A DNA stretch of 64,000 bases from Delphinus delphis. Lineage: Eukaryota > Chordata > Mammalia > Artiodactyla > Delphinidae. The notes below the pieces were generated by a model. The model had not been told where the DNA came from. It worked only from the letters and a program-made list of their open reading frames with translations, and did not search any database. Where the stretch lies: the NCBI RefSeq assembly GCF_949987515.2, contig NC_082692.2, positions 86,313,488 through 86,377,487 of the forward strand. The letters run 5' to 3'. A program made the position numbers and the translations under genes. Position 1 is the stretch's first letter. Each line of letters begins with the position of its first letter. This document shows positions 44,546 to 57,529 of this stretch, piece by piece.

Positions 44546-46059
44546 GTTCATTTGTCTTCTCACATCTTTCCTGTTTACTGTAGCTATCTTAGAATCCTTA
44601 CGAAACTACTTAGAATTTGAAGCTATGCATTTGGTAGGAATCTATTACCACTGTTATTTTTGTAAATTCTAAGACTTTCATGCTGCTTACCTAAGCCAGA
44701 TCCCACATACCTGGCCACCCCTCCTTTCCTTGTGCTACGGTATAATGTGACCTTCTAGGCACTGACACCACAGGTGGTTTCCTGGGGGAGGGATTGTGGC
44801 AAGTATGGGGAGGTGGGGTGTGGTGGTTTGTGGTTTAAGAAAAACTATGTTAGGGGATATTTATTGAAAGGGTCAGTAGGGTAGGTGAGTTGATGTACCC
44901 TAACATTTGTGATTTTGATCATTTTCTGGTGACCCCCAATGCTGAAACCTTTCAATAATTGTAATTTTGCAGTATACATATGAAGCATATAGGTGATGAA
45001 CTGATGTATGTATTTTAGGTAGAATGTGTAAGCCTCTTTAATACATGCATCTTGGATTTGTTATTCTGTCACCCCCAAATCTTACCTTTGCAGTATTGGG
45101 AGATAGGTTGATAATATTTACAGGTGATGAAACAAGAAACTACATATTATAGAAGGATTTGAAATTTGAGATACGTAAGAGGTCTTACAGGTGTATTGGT
45201 AATTTTTGCACTGTTGTGTACTGCTGGGAAGGCAGGTGAGGTAGCTTTTTTATTAACAACAAAATATTTCTATTCAGAATTGTTTGTGCTAAAGTGAATT
45301 TAGTATTTCTGGAGATAGTTTTATTCTGGTCTTATTTTAGGGATATTATTCATGAGGACTCCAGGGTAACTTTTGAGATTGTGGGTATTTTTTTTCTCAA
45401 AGTGGTTCTTTAAGTGGAGACTAGTCTGCCTTTTCTAGGGCCTTTGCACATTAAGAGTATTTCTGCAAGGAGTAATCTTAAATGTGGATAGAATGTGGCC
45501 TGGTTTTCTTTTTTCCCCAGTGAAGACTGTTGGTGAACCATGGGTTTTCCTGTTAATCTGTTGTAAGACAAGTTGTCTTTCTCTTGCTCCTGTATAGCTA
45601 TTAATACCTCTCTAATCTTGTCCTAACTGTTCATACTAGAGGGTTCATGGGGATAATACCTTGTTACCTTGTCATCCACTTTTCTTGTAAATATTGTCTG
45701 TGGCATTTGATTTTGCTATCTTAGTTGCTGTAGCATATGGCAGAAGTGAATGCCACAGCTAGGATTTGGCCACTTTAAAAAATTCCAAAATATTGATATT
45801 AGGTGAGTATATGGACAGGTGGTAAATATAAATGCAGAACTTTCAGTGTTTCTGGAAGTATCTTAAATATGGAGAATATCATATATATGCTTTCAAAATT
45901 CACATCTCCATATTGGTTAACAAGAAGTTTGGTGAGAATAATTGCATTTTGAGTTCAATGGATCACATAAATTAAATAATTATTATTGTGCCCATAATAT
46001 GAAAAAACTCATGTACAAAGATTATGGAAATTAATACTCCTTTAGATAAGCCTGTCTAG

Positions 46060-46640
46060 TTTTAAAAGTTTTTTATTACAAAGTACTCACAGGAAAAAAG
46101 AAAAATCAAACTAGACTGTTGTTAACCTGTTTCGTGTGTATTCTTAATAGAATTTTTCTATGCATATATGTGTATATATGTTAATTCTTTTAAAAAATAT
46201 TATATCATACTTCTGCAATTTGTGTATGTCTTATTGAAGCACATCATTTTTTGGGTTGCATAGTATTCCATCATTTTGTCTGTATTGTAATTCATTTAAC
46301 CTGTCCACTTTGATGGTCTTAAAGATTGTTTACAGTTAAAACAATGCTTAAGTGAGCATAATTATGTTGGCACAGATGCACGAATGGGATTTATGGGTTG
46401 GACTTTATGTGCATTATTATCTGGCCTTCAGAAATCTTTTTGTTTCAACATATGCCTATAGAAACAGTGTATCAAAGTTACCTGTCCAGTATCAGTACTG
46501 AACATTATTAGGCTTTTAAGTCTGAAAATCAGATAGATGAAAAATGGTATCTCATTTTAATTTGCTTTTTTAAATTTTATGCCAGCATCTTTCCATTTGT
46601 TTATTGCTATTTGTAGTTTTCTGTCTCCCTCATTTATTAA
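46060..46640 (-). repeat. Very old L1-type repeat, antisense
   Basis: 'ttgggttgcatagtattcca', 'taatttgctttttt', 'ccagcatctttccatttgtt' resemble antisense L1M/ME 3' ends. Diverged; boundaries uncertain. Confidence 0.5.
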
Positions 46641-46774
46641 GCTATGATTTGTTTCTTAATTTTTTTGGCTAGATTTTTATTGATAAAATAATAGAGTACC
46701 TTGATAAAGTTAACTTCTAAATAAGTTATACTTTTGTTGTGTTAGGAATAATTTGAGTTTAAGACAGTCTCAAG

Positions 46775-47080
46775 GACTTCACTGGTGGCACAGTGGTTAA
46801 GAATTCACCTGCCAGTGCAGGGAACACGGGTTCGATCCCTGGTCCGGGAAGATCCCACATGCTGCGGAGCAAGTAAGCCCACAAGCCGAAACTACTGAGC
46901 CCGCGTGCCTAGAGCCCGTGCTCCGCAACAAGAGAAGCCACCACAATGAGAAGCCTGCGCACCGCAAGGAAGAGTAGCCCCCGCTCGCCGCTACTAGAGG
47001 AAGCCCGTGCACAGCAACAAAGACCCAACACAGCCAAAAATAAAATTAAATTAAAAAAAAATTCTCATTCTAAAAAGAAA
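46775..47080 (+). mobile_element. CHR-type SINE, sense, long form
   Basis: Head GACTTCACTGGTGGCACAG, B box GGTTCGATCCC, long body, AAATTAAA tail. TSD AAGACAGTCTCAAG at 46761-46774 and 47081-47094, perfect. Confidence 0.93.
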
Positions 47081-47713
47081 AAGACAGTCTCAAGCAGCAA
47101 GTTGTTTAAAAAGGATGGTCTAGACATTATAGCAAAGGATAGTCTTTGTTATCATGGGTGGGTTGAATTGTTATTTCTGGCATGTATCTGTCTTTTTATT
47201 CACATTCCAAAGACAGGTAGGCATATTTATCAGTAAAGGAAACTTCAAATACAAAGTATGAGCAATGTCTTTCATTTTTATGACTGTATTTGAAATTTTG
47301 TCCTGGTAAATCCCCCCACACACACACATGTGGTCCTGGTCTATTTATTTGTAAATAGGCCAAAACAACCAGTTAGTTTGAGAGAAAAAAAAACAAAACA
47401 AAACTACATTCTGTCCTTAGGTTGGCTGAATACTGAGAACACGCTGAGATCTCAAAAGTGTCATAAAGTCCTAGTCAAGCAGAAGAAATGAAAATACTAC
47501 CCCAAAAAAGGGACGTATCTTAAGATTGTTTCCTACTATCTTAAAATTAGTTTTGAATAAATACACACTTTTATTTAAATGTACGTAAAATACTAATGGT
47601 GTCTAAGTAAAAGTAATTGAAGATGTGTGAGATTTTTGAGATGTGGGATTTTTCTTCAAATTTGCATTTAATTCTGTAATATTTATTTCACTTTCTGTTT
47701 CAATAATTCTTAA

Positions 47714-47884
47714 CAGTTGTTCTCAACCAGGGGTGACAACGTCTGGAGACATTTTTGGTTGTTACAAGTGGGGGACGCAACTGGCATATAGTGTGAAGCC
47801 AAGAATGCTACATTGCACAGGGTAACACCCAACAACAAAGCGTTATCAGACCCAGAATCTCAGTGCTGAGGTTGAAAGATTCTG
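47714..47884 (+). mobile_element. MER20-like hAT MITE, sense
   Basis: CAGTTGTTCTCAACCAGGGG head, 'gtctggagacatttttggtt' and 'gctacattgcacagggtaac' inside, ending GTTGAAAGATTCTG. Flanks ATTCTTAA and CTTCATAG are a poor TSD. Confidence 0.85.
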
Positions 47885-49039
47885 CTTCATAGGAAAAAGC
47901 ATACGTTAATCTTTAAAAAGTGTCTAATAGTTTTGTTCTGTGACCTGTGAAATAAAAATAGTGATGGGTATTATAAGACCATCAAGGTCTTTAACCAAGG
48001 CTTCTAGTTTTATTGATACCTTTCAGGCTTCTATTTGACAAACTTAGAAAAGTCTGATTTTGGGAAATAAATACTACTTATTGAAGATTTGATAGTTTAA
48101 TTAAAGTGTTGTCTTTCCTGACTTTCAGTTAAGATGAAAGTCCCAGATGTTTTGCCCTTTATCTGATCAGATATTGTCTAGAACTCTTTCTGCTTGCTGG
48201 TCATACTGACAACGCTTTTGACGTTAGATATGTGGCAATTCTGTGATACCACCTGAGTCTCCGACAATTCAGTAGTGCCATTTTCTACTTGGAGTTAGCA
48301 TCAGATCTCACATGTTAAGGGCTTAGTCCCACAATACTGCCACCTACCTATCTCCTTCAGACACCAGTCAGAAGTCCAGGCTGTTATACCTGTGTTTCTG
48401 ACCAGCAGGCTAAAAATTAGAGGGTTCTATGACCCCTTCCTCAGGTTCTGTTAATTTGCTAGAGTGGCTCGCAAAACTCAGGAAGTTTACTATCTAGATT
48501 ATTCGTTTATTAATATTGCACAGGATGTTAAAGGTTATGAAGGAGTAGCCAGATGAAGAGATACATAGGGGGAGGTCCAGAAGGGTCCTGAGCACAGATG
48601 CCTGTGGAGTTTGCGTGCACCACTCTCCCGGCAGGTGGATACATTCTTGCTCACCAACGCAGAACCTCTCTGATCCCCATAGTTGATAGATGTCTATGGA
48701 GGCTTCATCAGGTGGGCATAATCGATGATTAATTCCACTTTTAGCCCCTCTCCAAAGAATGACAGTGGGAAGTGCGGTTGAAAGTACCAAGCTTCTAATC
48801 ATGACTCCATCTTTCTGGTGACCAGCCCCCATCTAGGAGCCTACCAAGAGTCAGAGTTGCCTCGTTAGAATAAAAGACATTTCTATCACCCAGGAAATTC
48901 CAAGGGATTTAGTAGCTCTGTGTCAGGAACTGGGGCCAGAGACTAGATTTTACAACAGAAGATTCTCTTAGCACCTTTATTTTCAAGGGTTTTAGGAACT
49001 CTGTTAGGATCTGGGAGCAGACAGCAGTATGCATAGTTC

Positions 49040-49919
49040 CTTTTTTTTTTTAAACATCTTTATTGGAGTATAATTGCTTTTCAATGGTGTGTTAGTTTCT
49101 GCTGTATAACAAAGTGAATCAGTTATACATATGTTCCCATATCTCTTCCCTCTTGCGTCTCCCTCCCACCCTCCCTATCCCACCCCTCTAGGTGGTCACA
49201 AAGCACCAAGCTGATCTCCCTGTGCTATGCGGCTGCTTCCCACTAGCTATCTCTTTTACGTTTGGTAGTGTATATATGTCCACGCCACTCTCTCTCTTTG
49301 TCACAGCTTACCCTTCCCCCTCCCCATATCCTCAAGTCCATTCTCTAGTAGGTCTGTGTCTTTATTCCCATCTTGCCCCTAGGTTCTTCATGACTTTTTT
49401 TTCTCTTAGATTCCATATATATGTGTTAGCATACGGTATTTGTTTTTCTCTTTCTGACTTACTTCACTCTGTATGACAGACTCTAGGTCCATCCACCTCA
49501 CTACAAATATAGCTCAATAACGTTTCTTTTTATGGCTGAGTAATATTCCATTGTATATATGTGCCACATCTTCTTATCCATTCATCTGTCGATGGACAGT
49601 TAGGTTGCTTCCATGTCCTGGCTATTGTAAACAGTGCTGCATTGAACATTTTGGTACATGACTCTTTTTGAATTATGGTTTCCTCAGGGTATATGCCCAG
49701 TAGTGGGATTGCTGGGTCACATGGTAGTTCTATTTTTAGTTTTTTTAAGGAACCTCCATGCTGTTCTCCATAGTGGCTGTATCAATTTACATTCCCACCA
49801 ACAGTGCAAGAGTGTTCCCTTTTCTCCACACCCTCTCCAGCATTTATTGTTTCTAGATTTTTTGATGATGGCCACTCTGACCGGTGTGAGATGATGTCTC
49901 ATTGTAGTTTTGATTTGCA
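49040..49919 (-). mobile_element. L1, 5'-truncated, antisense, with TSD
   Basis: T-run, then antisense L1 3' UTR from 49054 and, on the minus strand from about 49919 to 49720, the C-terminal end of ORF2p, with the recognisable [19 protein letters not shown] cysteine-rich motif. TSD CATAGTTC at 49032-49039 and 49920-49927. The copy is fairly well preserved, but too short to be active. Confidence 0.93.
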
Positions 49920-50434
49920 CATAGTTCTTATTACTGCACAAATATGTCCATTAGCTTCATTGGACCATTCTTATATGTGTAGGGGAGAGAGAGAACCTTG
50001 AATTTCTCACTTCGTTGGTGGATTGCTAGCTTTGTGTCTTAATTAACTGCTCTGCATATACCTAATCTGTAATTACCCATGAACTCTGCTGACTGATAGC
50101 CTGGCAGCTATGTGTATCTCACAAAGTCACAGATTACTACACACCTGGTCAGTACACCAATGGGACATTAGTGGCAGCAGTGTTGACCACTTCTCCCAGC
50201 TCCAAAGGAGTTAGCAGCCATAGCCACCCGCTGCATACTGTCTTTGAAAGGGAAGGGTTAAGTTGAGCCTGGAACAGGTGAGAAAGATTTCTGTCATTTT
50301 TCAGATTTAACTGTGTTAAAGTGAGGACTCTCTTCATTACTCATGCATTTCAAAAACAGTCTGACAAGGTGAGAGAAATTGGAGGTACAAAGTAGAGAGG
50401 TCTACCAAACCTGCATATTTTAATGTAATTATTA

Positions 50435-50724
50435 TTATTTTAAAATTTATTTATTTATTTTGGCTGGATTGAGTCTTCACTGCTGCACACGGGCCCTCTC
50501 TAGTTGCGGGGAGCAGGGGCCACTCTTAGCTGTGTTGTGGGGGCCTCTCATTGCAGTGGCCTCTCTTGCTGTGGAGCACGGGTTCTAGGCACGTGGGCTC
50601 AGTAGTTGTGGCACACTGGCTTAGGTGCTCCGCGGCATGTGGGATCTTCCCAGAAGAGGCCTCGAACCCGTGTCCCCTGCATCGGCAGGCAAATTCTTAG
50701 CCACTGCGCCACCAGGCAAGTCCC
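50435..50724 (-). mobile_element. CHR-type SINE, antisense, long form
   Basis: ATTTATTTATTTTGGCTGG tail, ends CCACCAGGCAAGTCCC. TSD TAATGTAATTATTA at 50421-50434 and TAGTGTAATTATTA at 50725-50738 (13 of 14). Confidence 0.92.
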
Positions 50725-51063
50725 TAGTGTAATTATTAATAATACTTCATTAAATATGATACACATGGTAAACTGGGCAGAACACCAGGTGTAGACTAGG
50801 ACTGTTCTAACTAGGATGTATTGTCTCTCTGTTTCCTTTGAATTCTCCCTTGTATAGCATTACTAGTTTGTATCATTCATTCTTATACTTTTATCCTATT
50901 AGTTAGGCAAATACTGTTTTATTCTTTATACTGGTTTCTTGATCTGGGCTTTTTTTACCTCTCCAATTTGTCTCTTGCCACTGTATGTAACTTTGCCAAG
51001 TGACTTGCAGTTCACTGAGTATGCAGTGCTCTGTTTTGCTAGTATTAAATTCTAATAGCATCT

Positions 51064-51359
51064 GTTTTTTAAAAAAATTTATTTATTTATTTTTGGCTGC
51101 GTTGGGTCCTCGTTGCTGCACGCGGGCCCTTTCTAGCTGCGGCAAGCAGGGGCCACCCCTCGCTGCGGTGCGCGGACCTCTCACCGCAGTGGCCTGTCCT
51201 TGTTGTGGAGCAGGGGCTCTAGGCTCCCGGACTTCAGTAGTTGTGGCGAAAGGGCTCAGCTGCTCCCCGGCACGTGGGATCCTCCCGGACCAGGGCCCTA
51301 ACCCATGTCCCCTGCATTAGCAGGCGGACTCCCAGCCACTGCGCCACCGGGGAAGTCCC
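51064..51359 (-). mobile_element. CHR-type SINE, antisense, long form
   Basis: TTTTTTAAAAAAATTTATT tail, GC-rich body, ends CCACCGGGGAAGTCCC. TSD TCTAATAGCATCT at 51051-51063 and 51360-51372, perfect. Confidence 0.93.
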
Positions 51360-51374
51360 TCTAATAGCATCTTT

Positions 51375-51560
51375 CTGTTTGTTGCCTCTGACATTCTTCC
51401 TCATGGGATAACTTCAACTTGTCTTTTAAGACTGTTCAGACAGCTCCATTCAAATACATACAGATCACCTGAGAAGCTCTCTTGGATTTCCTTTTCTCCA
51501 TAGAAACTACCATATTTATGACATGCATTGATCATATTTTCTGTTAGTCTGTTTCCACTT
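51375..51560 (+). repeat. L2-like LINE fragment, sense
   Basis: 'gaagctctcttggatttcct' and 'tatttatgacatgcattgat' are in the style of the L2 3' region; weak. Confidence 0.4.
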
Positions 51561-51923
51561 GTGGTTCTGTAGGCTTTGAGCGCGCTGAAATTGCCTCGCT
51601 TAAAACGTGTCGCAGAGTTAGGAGCTGGATTAAATATCTAAATGGGAGAAAAATAAGAATCTTGTCTTCATCTATTAAAGAAATATTCTTTTCTTTAGAA
51701 AAAAATAGAAAATATTATTGGTATCAGAATTTTGAGCTTTGTGTATGTGTGAAAATTCTGAGTTTGCTTGCTTTCTCTCTTCCGTTTTTTTCCTGTGTGC
51801 AGATTCTATTTATCCTTTGTCAGTTTTGCTTGTTTTTATGCCTCCCTAGATTTTAAAACAAGATAGTAATCTTGCCTTTCTAAAGTCTGCATTTTACCAT
51901 TTTCTACTCTGTATGGGGACTTT

Positions 51924-52525
51924 TTTTTTTTAATGGTTTCATCAATTGGCTTTTTTTTAAGTAAATTTATTTATTTATTTTTGGCCACGTTGGGTCTTCG
52001 TTGCTGTGCGTGGGCTTTAGTTGCAGCAAGTGGGGGTACTCTTCGTTGCGGTGCGTGGGCTTCTCGTTGTGGTGGCTTCTCTTGTTGTGCAGCACGGGCT
52101 CTAGGCACATGGGCTTCAGTAGTTGCAGCATGCGGGCTCCATAGTTGTGGGTCGCTAGCTCTAGAGCGCAGACTCAGTAGTTGTGGCGCACGGGATTAGT
52201 TGCTCTGTGCATGTGGGATCTGCCCGGACCGGGGATTAAACTCGTGTCCCCTGCATTGGCAGGCGGATTCTTTTTTTTTTTTTTTTTTTTTTGCGGTACG
52301 CGGACCTCTCACTGCTGTGGCCCCTCCCGCCGCGGAGCACAGGCTCCGGATGCCCAGGCTCAGCGGCCATGGCTCACGGGCCCAGCCGCTCCGTGGCATG
52401 TGGGATCTTCCCGGACCGGGGCACGAACGCGTGTGCCCTGCATCGGCAGGCGGACTCTCAACCACTGCGCCACCAGGGAAGCCCCCGCTGGCGGATTCTT
52501 AACCGCTGCGCCACCAGGGAAGTCC
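51924..52525 (-). mobile_element. CHR-type SINE, antisense, long form, split by a younger SINE
   Basis: Body starts near 51960 (AATTTATTTATTTATTTTTGG) and its head, AACCGCTGCGCCACCAGGGA, resumes at 52501. TSD CTGTATGGGGACTTT at 51909-51923 and CTGTATGGGTACTTT at 52526-52540 (14 of 15). Confidence 0.92.
52273..52489 (-). mobile_element. Young CHR-type SINE nested in an older one
   Basis: T-run then GCGGTACGCGGACC... to CACCAGGGAAGCCCC. TSD GGCGGATTCTT at 52262-52272 and 52490-52500, perfect. The host TSD site is itself tRNA-like head sequence of the older SINE. Confidence 0.93.
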
Positions 52526-52651
52526 CTGTATGGGTACTTTAATATAAGTATTATTTCTTCTACCAAGCTAGGCCCCTAGAGGCCATAATTTGTTTTTTGA
52601 TCATTATATGCTTCTGTATCATATGTCACTGTTCCTTCAAAGTAGTAGACT

Positions 52652-53048
52652 TGCTGTCTTAGCTTGGGCTACTGTAGGAAAATACCGTAGACTGGGTGGC
52701 TCAAACAACAGAAATTATCTTCTTACAGTTATGGAGGCTGGAAGTCTGAGCTCACAGTGCTGGCATGGTTGGGTTCCGGTGAGAACTCTTCCTGGCTTGC
52801 CCAAGGTCACCTTCTTTTTGTGGCCACACATGGAGGGGGTGGGGCCTGGGGGACTGCTCTCCTGCCTGCCCTCCACACCCCCCATTTTTTCTACTAAAAG
52901 TAGTAGTCCCATCAGGAGGGTGTTACTCTCAGGACCTCACGCATACCTAATTGTCTCCCAAAGGCCTTATCCTCAAATGCTATCACACTGGGCTAGGGCC
53001 TTCAACAAAAGAAATTTGGGTGGATACAAACACAGTCTGTAACATTCG
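52652..53048 (-). mobile_element. MST/MLT1-like solo LTR (ERVL-MaLR), antisense
   Basis: 'tgtcttagcttgggctactg', 'taccgtagactgggtggctc', 'aacaacagaaattatcttct', then 'attgtctcccaaaggcctta' and 'gtggatacaaacacagtctg' are the antisense MaLR LTR in order. No internal retroviral part adjoins. Confidence 0.85.
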
Positions 53049-53369
53049 TCAATGATTTGTATGTCTTTTTATTTTTACTGATTACATTCAGATATGGATT
53101 GTTTTATGCAGATGTATTCTTAAAGGTTTTGATGTTAATTGAGTTTTATGAAGTAAACATTTTAGGTGTACACTGTTAAAAAGAAAGTGGAAGGAAAAGG
53201 GGCTGGGATTTATTGAATGCATAGTGTGTGATAGTAAATGCATATTATGTGACATTTTATGTAACAAATGCTGGTGTGAAGCTTTCTGGCTTTGTTATAT
53301 ACTGTTCTTCAAGTTAGTTTTTGTGTAATTTCTGTGTATCAAGTTTGCTTAAATTCCTTCAAATCTTTA

Positions 53370-53480
53370 TTGAGATGTCAACAAATGATTATTGAGCATA
53401 TATTCTATCTGGGTACTGTGCTAGGTACCTTGGGATGCACTGGTGAGCACACAAACCACAGTCCGTTATAGTGTTTATTA
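53370..53480 (-). repeat. L2 3'-end fragment, antisense
   Basis: 'caacaaatgattattgagca' and 'gtactgtgctaggtaccttg' are antisense L2. Confidence 0.65.
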
Positions 53481-54803
53481 TTTTAAAAGTGTTATATTTC
53501 ATTTAATATTTTGCTCAACTGCTTTTATCAGTATTTTCCAGTATCAACTATGTGTTAAGTTTATCTTTAAAATTAGGACTTGGGAAACTTAAATGTGTAG
53601 TTCCTTAAGAGTAATTTTTTTCAGTTGCTCCTTAAGTCAGCATATGCTGTAAGAGTAATCTGATTCAGTAATTACCATTTTTGATATACATTTCTATTTT
53701 TAAGTTTTGGGTGGGGAGGTGAAAGCTTTAGTGTCAATACTAGCTTAATAATGTGTGAAGTGCAGTAGAGCTTGGTCAGATTAGATGGGAATAAAATTGA
53801 AATTGCTTTAAGATTTTGCTTTTTGAATTTTTTTATGCTATGTATATAAATTCCAGATATACCTCAAAATTTTGACATAATTACAAATTTTATTAAATTA
53901 ACAGTTTAATCCTAGAATCTCTTTGCTACCCAGAGAGACGTTCTAAAATTAATTTTTTGTAAATATTCCTCATCAGCGTGTGTTTTTTCCACATTTTTAT
54001 ATCTTTGAAACTGAATGTCTTTCAAACGTCAATAGTGTCCCAGTTTTCTTAAAATAATGGAGAGTCTTACAGTTTCTCCTGATTTAGATTTGATTAATAC
54101 AGTGTTGTTAGCTCTTTGAAGGTTTAGGAAAAGTACATATTTAAGTGTTTTGGATGGGTAGTACAGACAGTTTGGAAGAATTATTTTAAAAGAAAGGCTT
54201 CTGAGTTTACAGTGTAAGTAGATTGATTTAAGTGTTGGTATGTTTCAAATAAGAAAAGGTTTTAAACATTTTAAAAGTATATTCCTTTTATATTTAGTTG
54301 GTAGTCTTTAAAAGTTGTTGGTATGAGGATTTGTGGATAAAATCATATTCTTGTTTGTGATTGTTTGAAGGTTTTGCTTTTTGAAACATTTGTAGTTGAA
54401 CTGTACAAAAACTTCAAATTATAGAATCGCATTAATGGAATGAAGGTTTCTAAATGTGGTAATTTTTAAAATTATTGAATTTGGTGTTGGTGTGAGGCGT
54501 AGTGTTGAGAAATGTGGCCGAGTATTTAAAATGTTTTTTTTTTTTAATTATAAGATCAGGATAGGGTACCTTATTTAAAACAATTTGAACAGTGCAGTAT
54601 TTCATAAAAGAAGTGAAAGTCACTCCCATTTCTGTGCCCCCAAATATGCTTAATATTTATATACTTCAGTAAAATAAAAAAGAAGGAGAATTTAATAGTA
54701 GCTTTAAAAAAAGTCATCAGAAAAAACTATAGCATACTTGAGCAAACCTTTGTGTTCTGAGGAATTAAATTCAGGCATATGTGAAAAAGAAATGCCAGTA
54801 GCC

Positions 54804-55005
54804 CTTTTTTTTTTGCTGTATGCGAGCCTCTCACTGTTGTGGCCTCTCCCATTGCGGAGCACAGGCTCCGGATGCGCAGGCTCAGCGGCCATGGCTCACG
54901 GGCCCAGCTGCTCCGCGGCATGTGGGATCTTCCCGGACCGGGGCACGAACCCGTGTCCCCTGCATCAGCAGGCGGACTCTCAACCACTGCGCCACCAGGG
55001 AAGCC
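54804..55005 (-). mobile_element. CHR-type SINE, antisense, young form
   Basis: Short T-run then GCTGTATGCGAGCC... to CACCAGGGAAGCCC. No TSD was recognised. Confidence 0.9.
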
Positions 55006-55009
55006 CGAA

Positions 55010-55800
55010 GAGGTAGTTGTACTTTTAAATAAGGTGGTCAGAGTAAGCCTCATTTTGAAGGTGACAGTTGAGCGAGACAAGAAGTTGGCCATGCATATAT
55101 TTAGTAGAAGAGCATTCCAGGCAGAGGACTTCCAGTGCAAAGGCCCTTAAGAAGGAGTGTGTCTCACTTTTTTGCAGACTAACAAAGGTGGCCACTGTGG
55201 CTGGAGTAGACTGACCAAGCAGAGGAAATCAGAGAGGTTAAAGGAGATTGGGGTCAAATCATGTAGGCAATGTGGACCATGGTAAGGACTTTTTAGACTT
55301 TACTCTGAGTGAAATCAGCAGCCAGTGTGGGGTTTTGCGTTGAGAAGTGACATCGTCAGACTTAAGTGTTAAGAGAGTTGTATGAACGGCCGTGCTGATA
55401 ATAGACTTTAGGTAAAGTAAACTAGAAGCAGCAGTTATTGAAAATAATAGTGTTTTTGAAGAGGTGGATTAAGTGGTAGGAGGTGGTGAGAATTAGTCAA
55501 CATTTTTAATACATTTTGAAGGTGCAGCTGGCAGGATTTCCTGAAGATAGGGTGTGGTGTGTGAAAGAAAAAATGGAGTCAGGAATGACTCCGGTTTGCC
55601 ATAGCAGCTAGAAGGATGGAATTTCTTCACACCTGAAATGGGAAAAGGTGTGTGAGGAGCAATTTGTGGGAAAGACCAGCAGTTCACTGTTGGACATGCT
55701 GAATGCTATTTTGATGTGGAGCAGGTGGTTGAATGGGTGAATGTGGAGATCAGGAGATTTCATGGGCAAATAGTATTTAAAACTTCCAGACTTGACAGTA
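55010..55800 (-). repeat. L2-like LINE relic, antisense
   Basis: 'agagcattccaggcagagga' and 'cagtgcaaaggcccttaaga' are an antisense L2 signature, and 'gtgtggggttttgcgttgag' and 'gaatgactccggtttgccat' continue it in order. Confidence 0.65.
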
Positions 55801-57294
55801 TCACCAGGTGTAGACAGAGAATTGATTGGTTGAGCTTTGGATTACTCCAGCATGGAGCATTTTGTGAAACCAGAAAAGGACAATGAGTAGGAAAGATCAG
55901 CAAGTTAAAAGACAGTATCAGAAAGTAATTGAGGAAAAAGGATCAACTAACTGTGTGAAGTACTCTTTATATGCTGTTAAGATGAGGTGTGAGAAATGAT
56001 CATTGGATTTAGCAATATGGAGGTAATTGATGACCTTGATAAGAGCAGATTAATTTTAGTGGTGGGAGTGAAAACTTGTTTGGAGTGGGTTTGAGGGATA
56101 ATGGGAGGGAGACAACTATTTCAAGGAGTTTTCCTTCAAAGGAGAGCAAATAAATGATGGGGGAGCTAGGAGGGTAAGTGGAGGGAAGAAAAAAATTTTG
56201 AGATGGGAGAAATATAGATGTATTTGTAAGGTAGTGGAAATGATCCATTAGAGATTTAAAAAGTTGATATGGTTGATAGAAGAAAGGGGAGAATTACACA
56301 AGTGATGCTCTTGAGCAGGTGTGCAAATGGAGAATCTGGCATGTAAGTAGATGAGAACATGGGTAGTTTATAACAGGTGGGAATTCGGGGTGTGCATGAG
56401 CCTACTAGTAGGTGGATAAATGTGGTGGGACTCTGGAAATTCAAGGTCATTAATTGTGAGAGTGAGGGAGAACTCAGTAGGGGTTTGAGGAGAGAGAAGA
56501 TATGAAATAGTTACCTAGAATAGTCTGGAAGTGGATAAACTAGGGAAATAAAATATTAATCTGGTAGTGTACTTGAAACAAGCCAGCATGGTGATTCATT
56601 TTTCTTTAATTTTGTGTTTGTGCCCATGTGTGCTGCTGTATAGGCACAGATTTGGTGGGGATTGCATTTTAACCTACTAGTAAAGTTGACTTTGTGAGTA
56701 CAGTGAAGCCGGAGAGGGCAGCTGTATGCAAGGGGATGACTAATGGTTAATGATTAATTATAATTTAATCTTGATAATGAAGGTGGTGAGGGACAGTAAA
56801 AAGGTGGTAGGATCAATGGATTGGAGGTACTGGTAGAGTCAAAGAACTTTTGCAGTAAGTGCAATATATTTAAATATCTTCTAGTTTAGAACTATTAAAA
56901 ATATGACTAGGTAAGGTTTGACAAAGCTGGGTGAAGTGTAGGTTTTTTTCCCTGTTCTAAATTCTTACATTAGCTAAAGTATTATGTTTACTTTTTAAAA
57001 GGAAATAATTTTGTGAATGGGTGAAGAAGGAATATTGGGTAAATTTTCTCCTTTCTCTAATAGAAGGGAATAATTAAAGAGGCTCTAGAAGTGCTCTTAG
57101 GCTGGAGAGATGGCCTCAATTTGTTATATATCTGTTATGTGAGAGTATATAAGATAAGCTCAACCATCTTATGCCCTAAAAGAGGTCTTTCTCACTGTCC
57201 CAATCCATTTTTACACCTGGAAAGCCGTCTGGAAAACTCTGCATATTTCTGCAGTATTACTCAGATGTTCTCCACATCCTGAGTTTCTTGAGGA

Positions 57295-57525
57295 CAAACA
57301 GCCATTGATTGAGTACTTACTAGGTGTCAGCCACTTTGCTAAGCAGTCTGCTTACACTAATGTAACCCTCACAGCAGTTCTGTGAAGTAGATACTGTTAC
57401 CTCCATTTTAGAGAAGGGAAACAAAGGGAGTCTGGAGTTATCTCTCTTAGGTCATACAAATGAAAAAGTGGCTGAACTAAAATTTGAACCCAACCAAACT
57501 TTCAGACTCTAGCACCAATGCTTTT
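57295..57525 (-). repeat. MIR SINE, antisense
   Basis: 'gattgagtacttactaggtg', 'ctcacagcagttctgtgaag', 'tgaactaaaatttgaaccca' in antisense MIR order. Confidence 0.85.
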
Positions 57526-57529
57526 TAAT

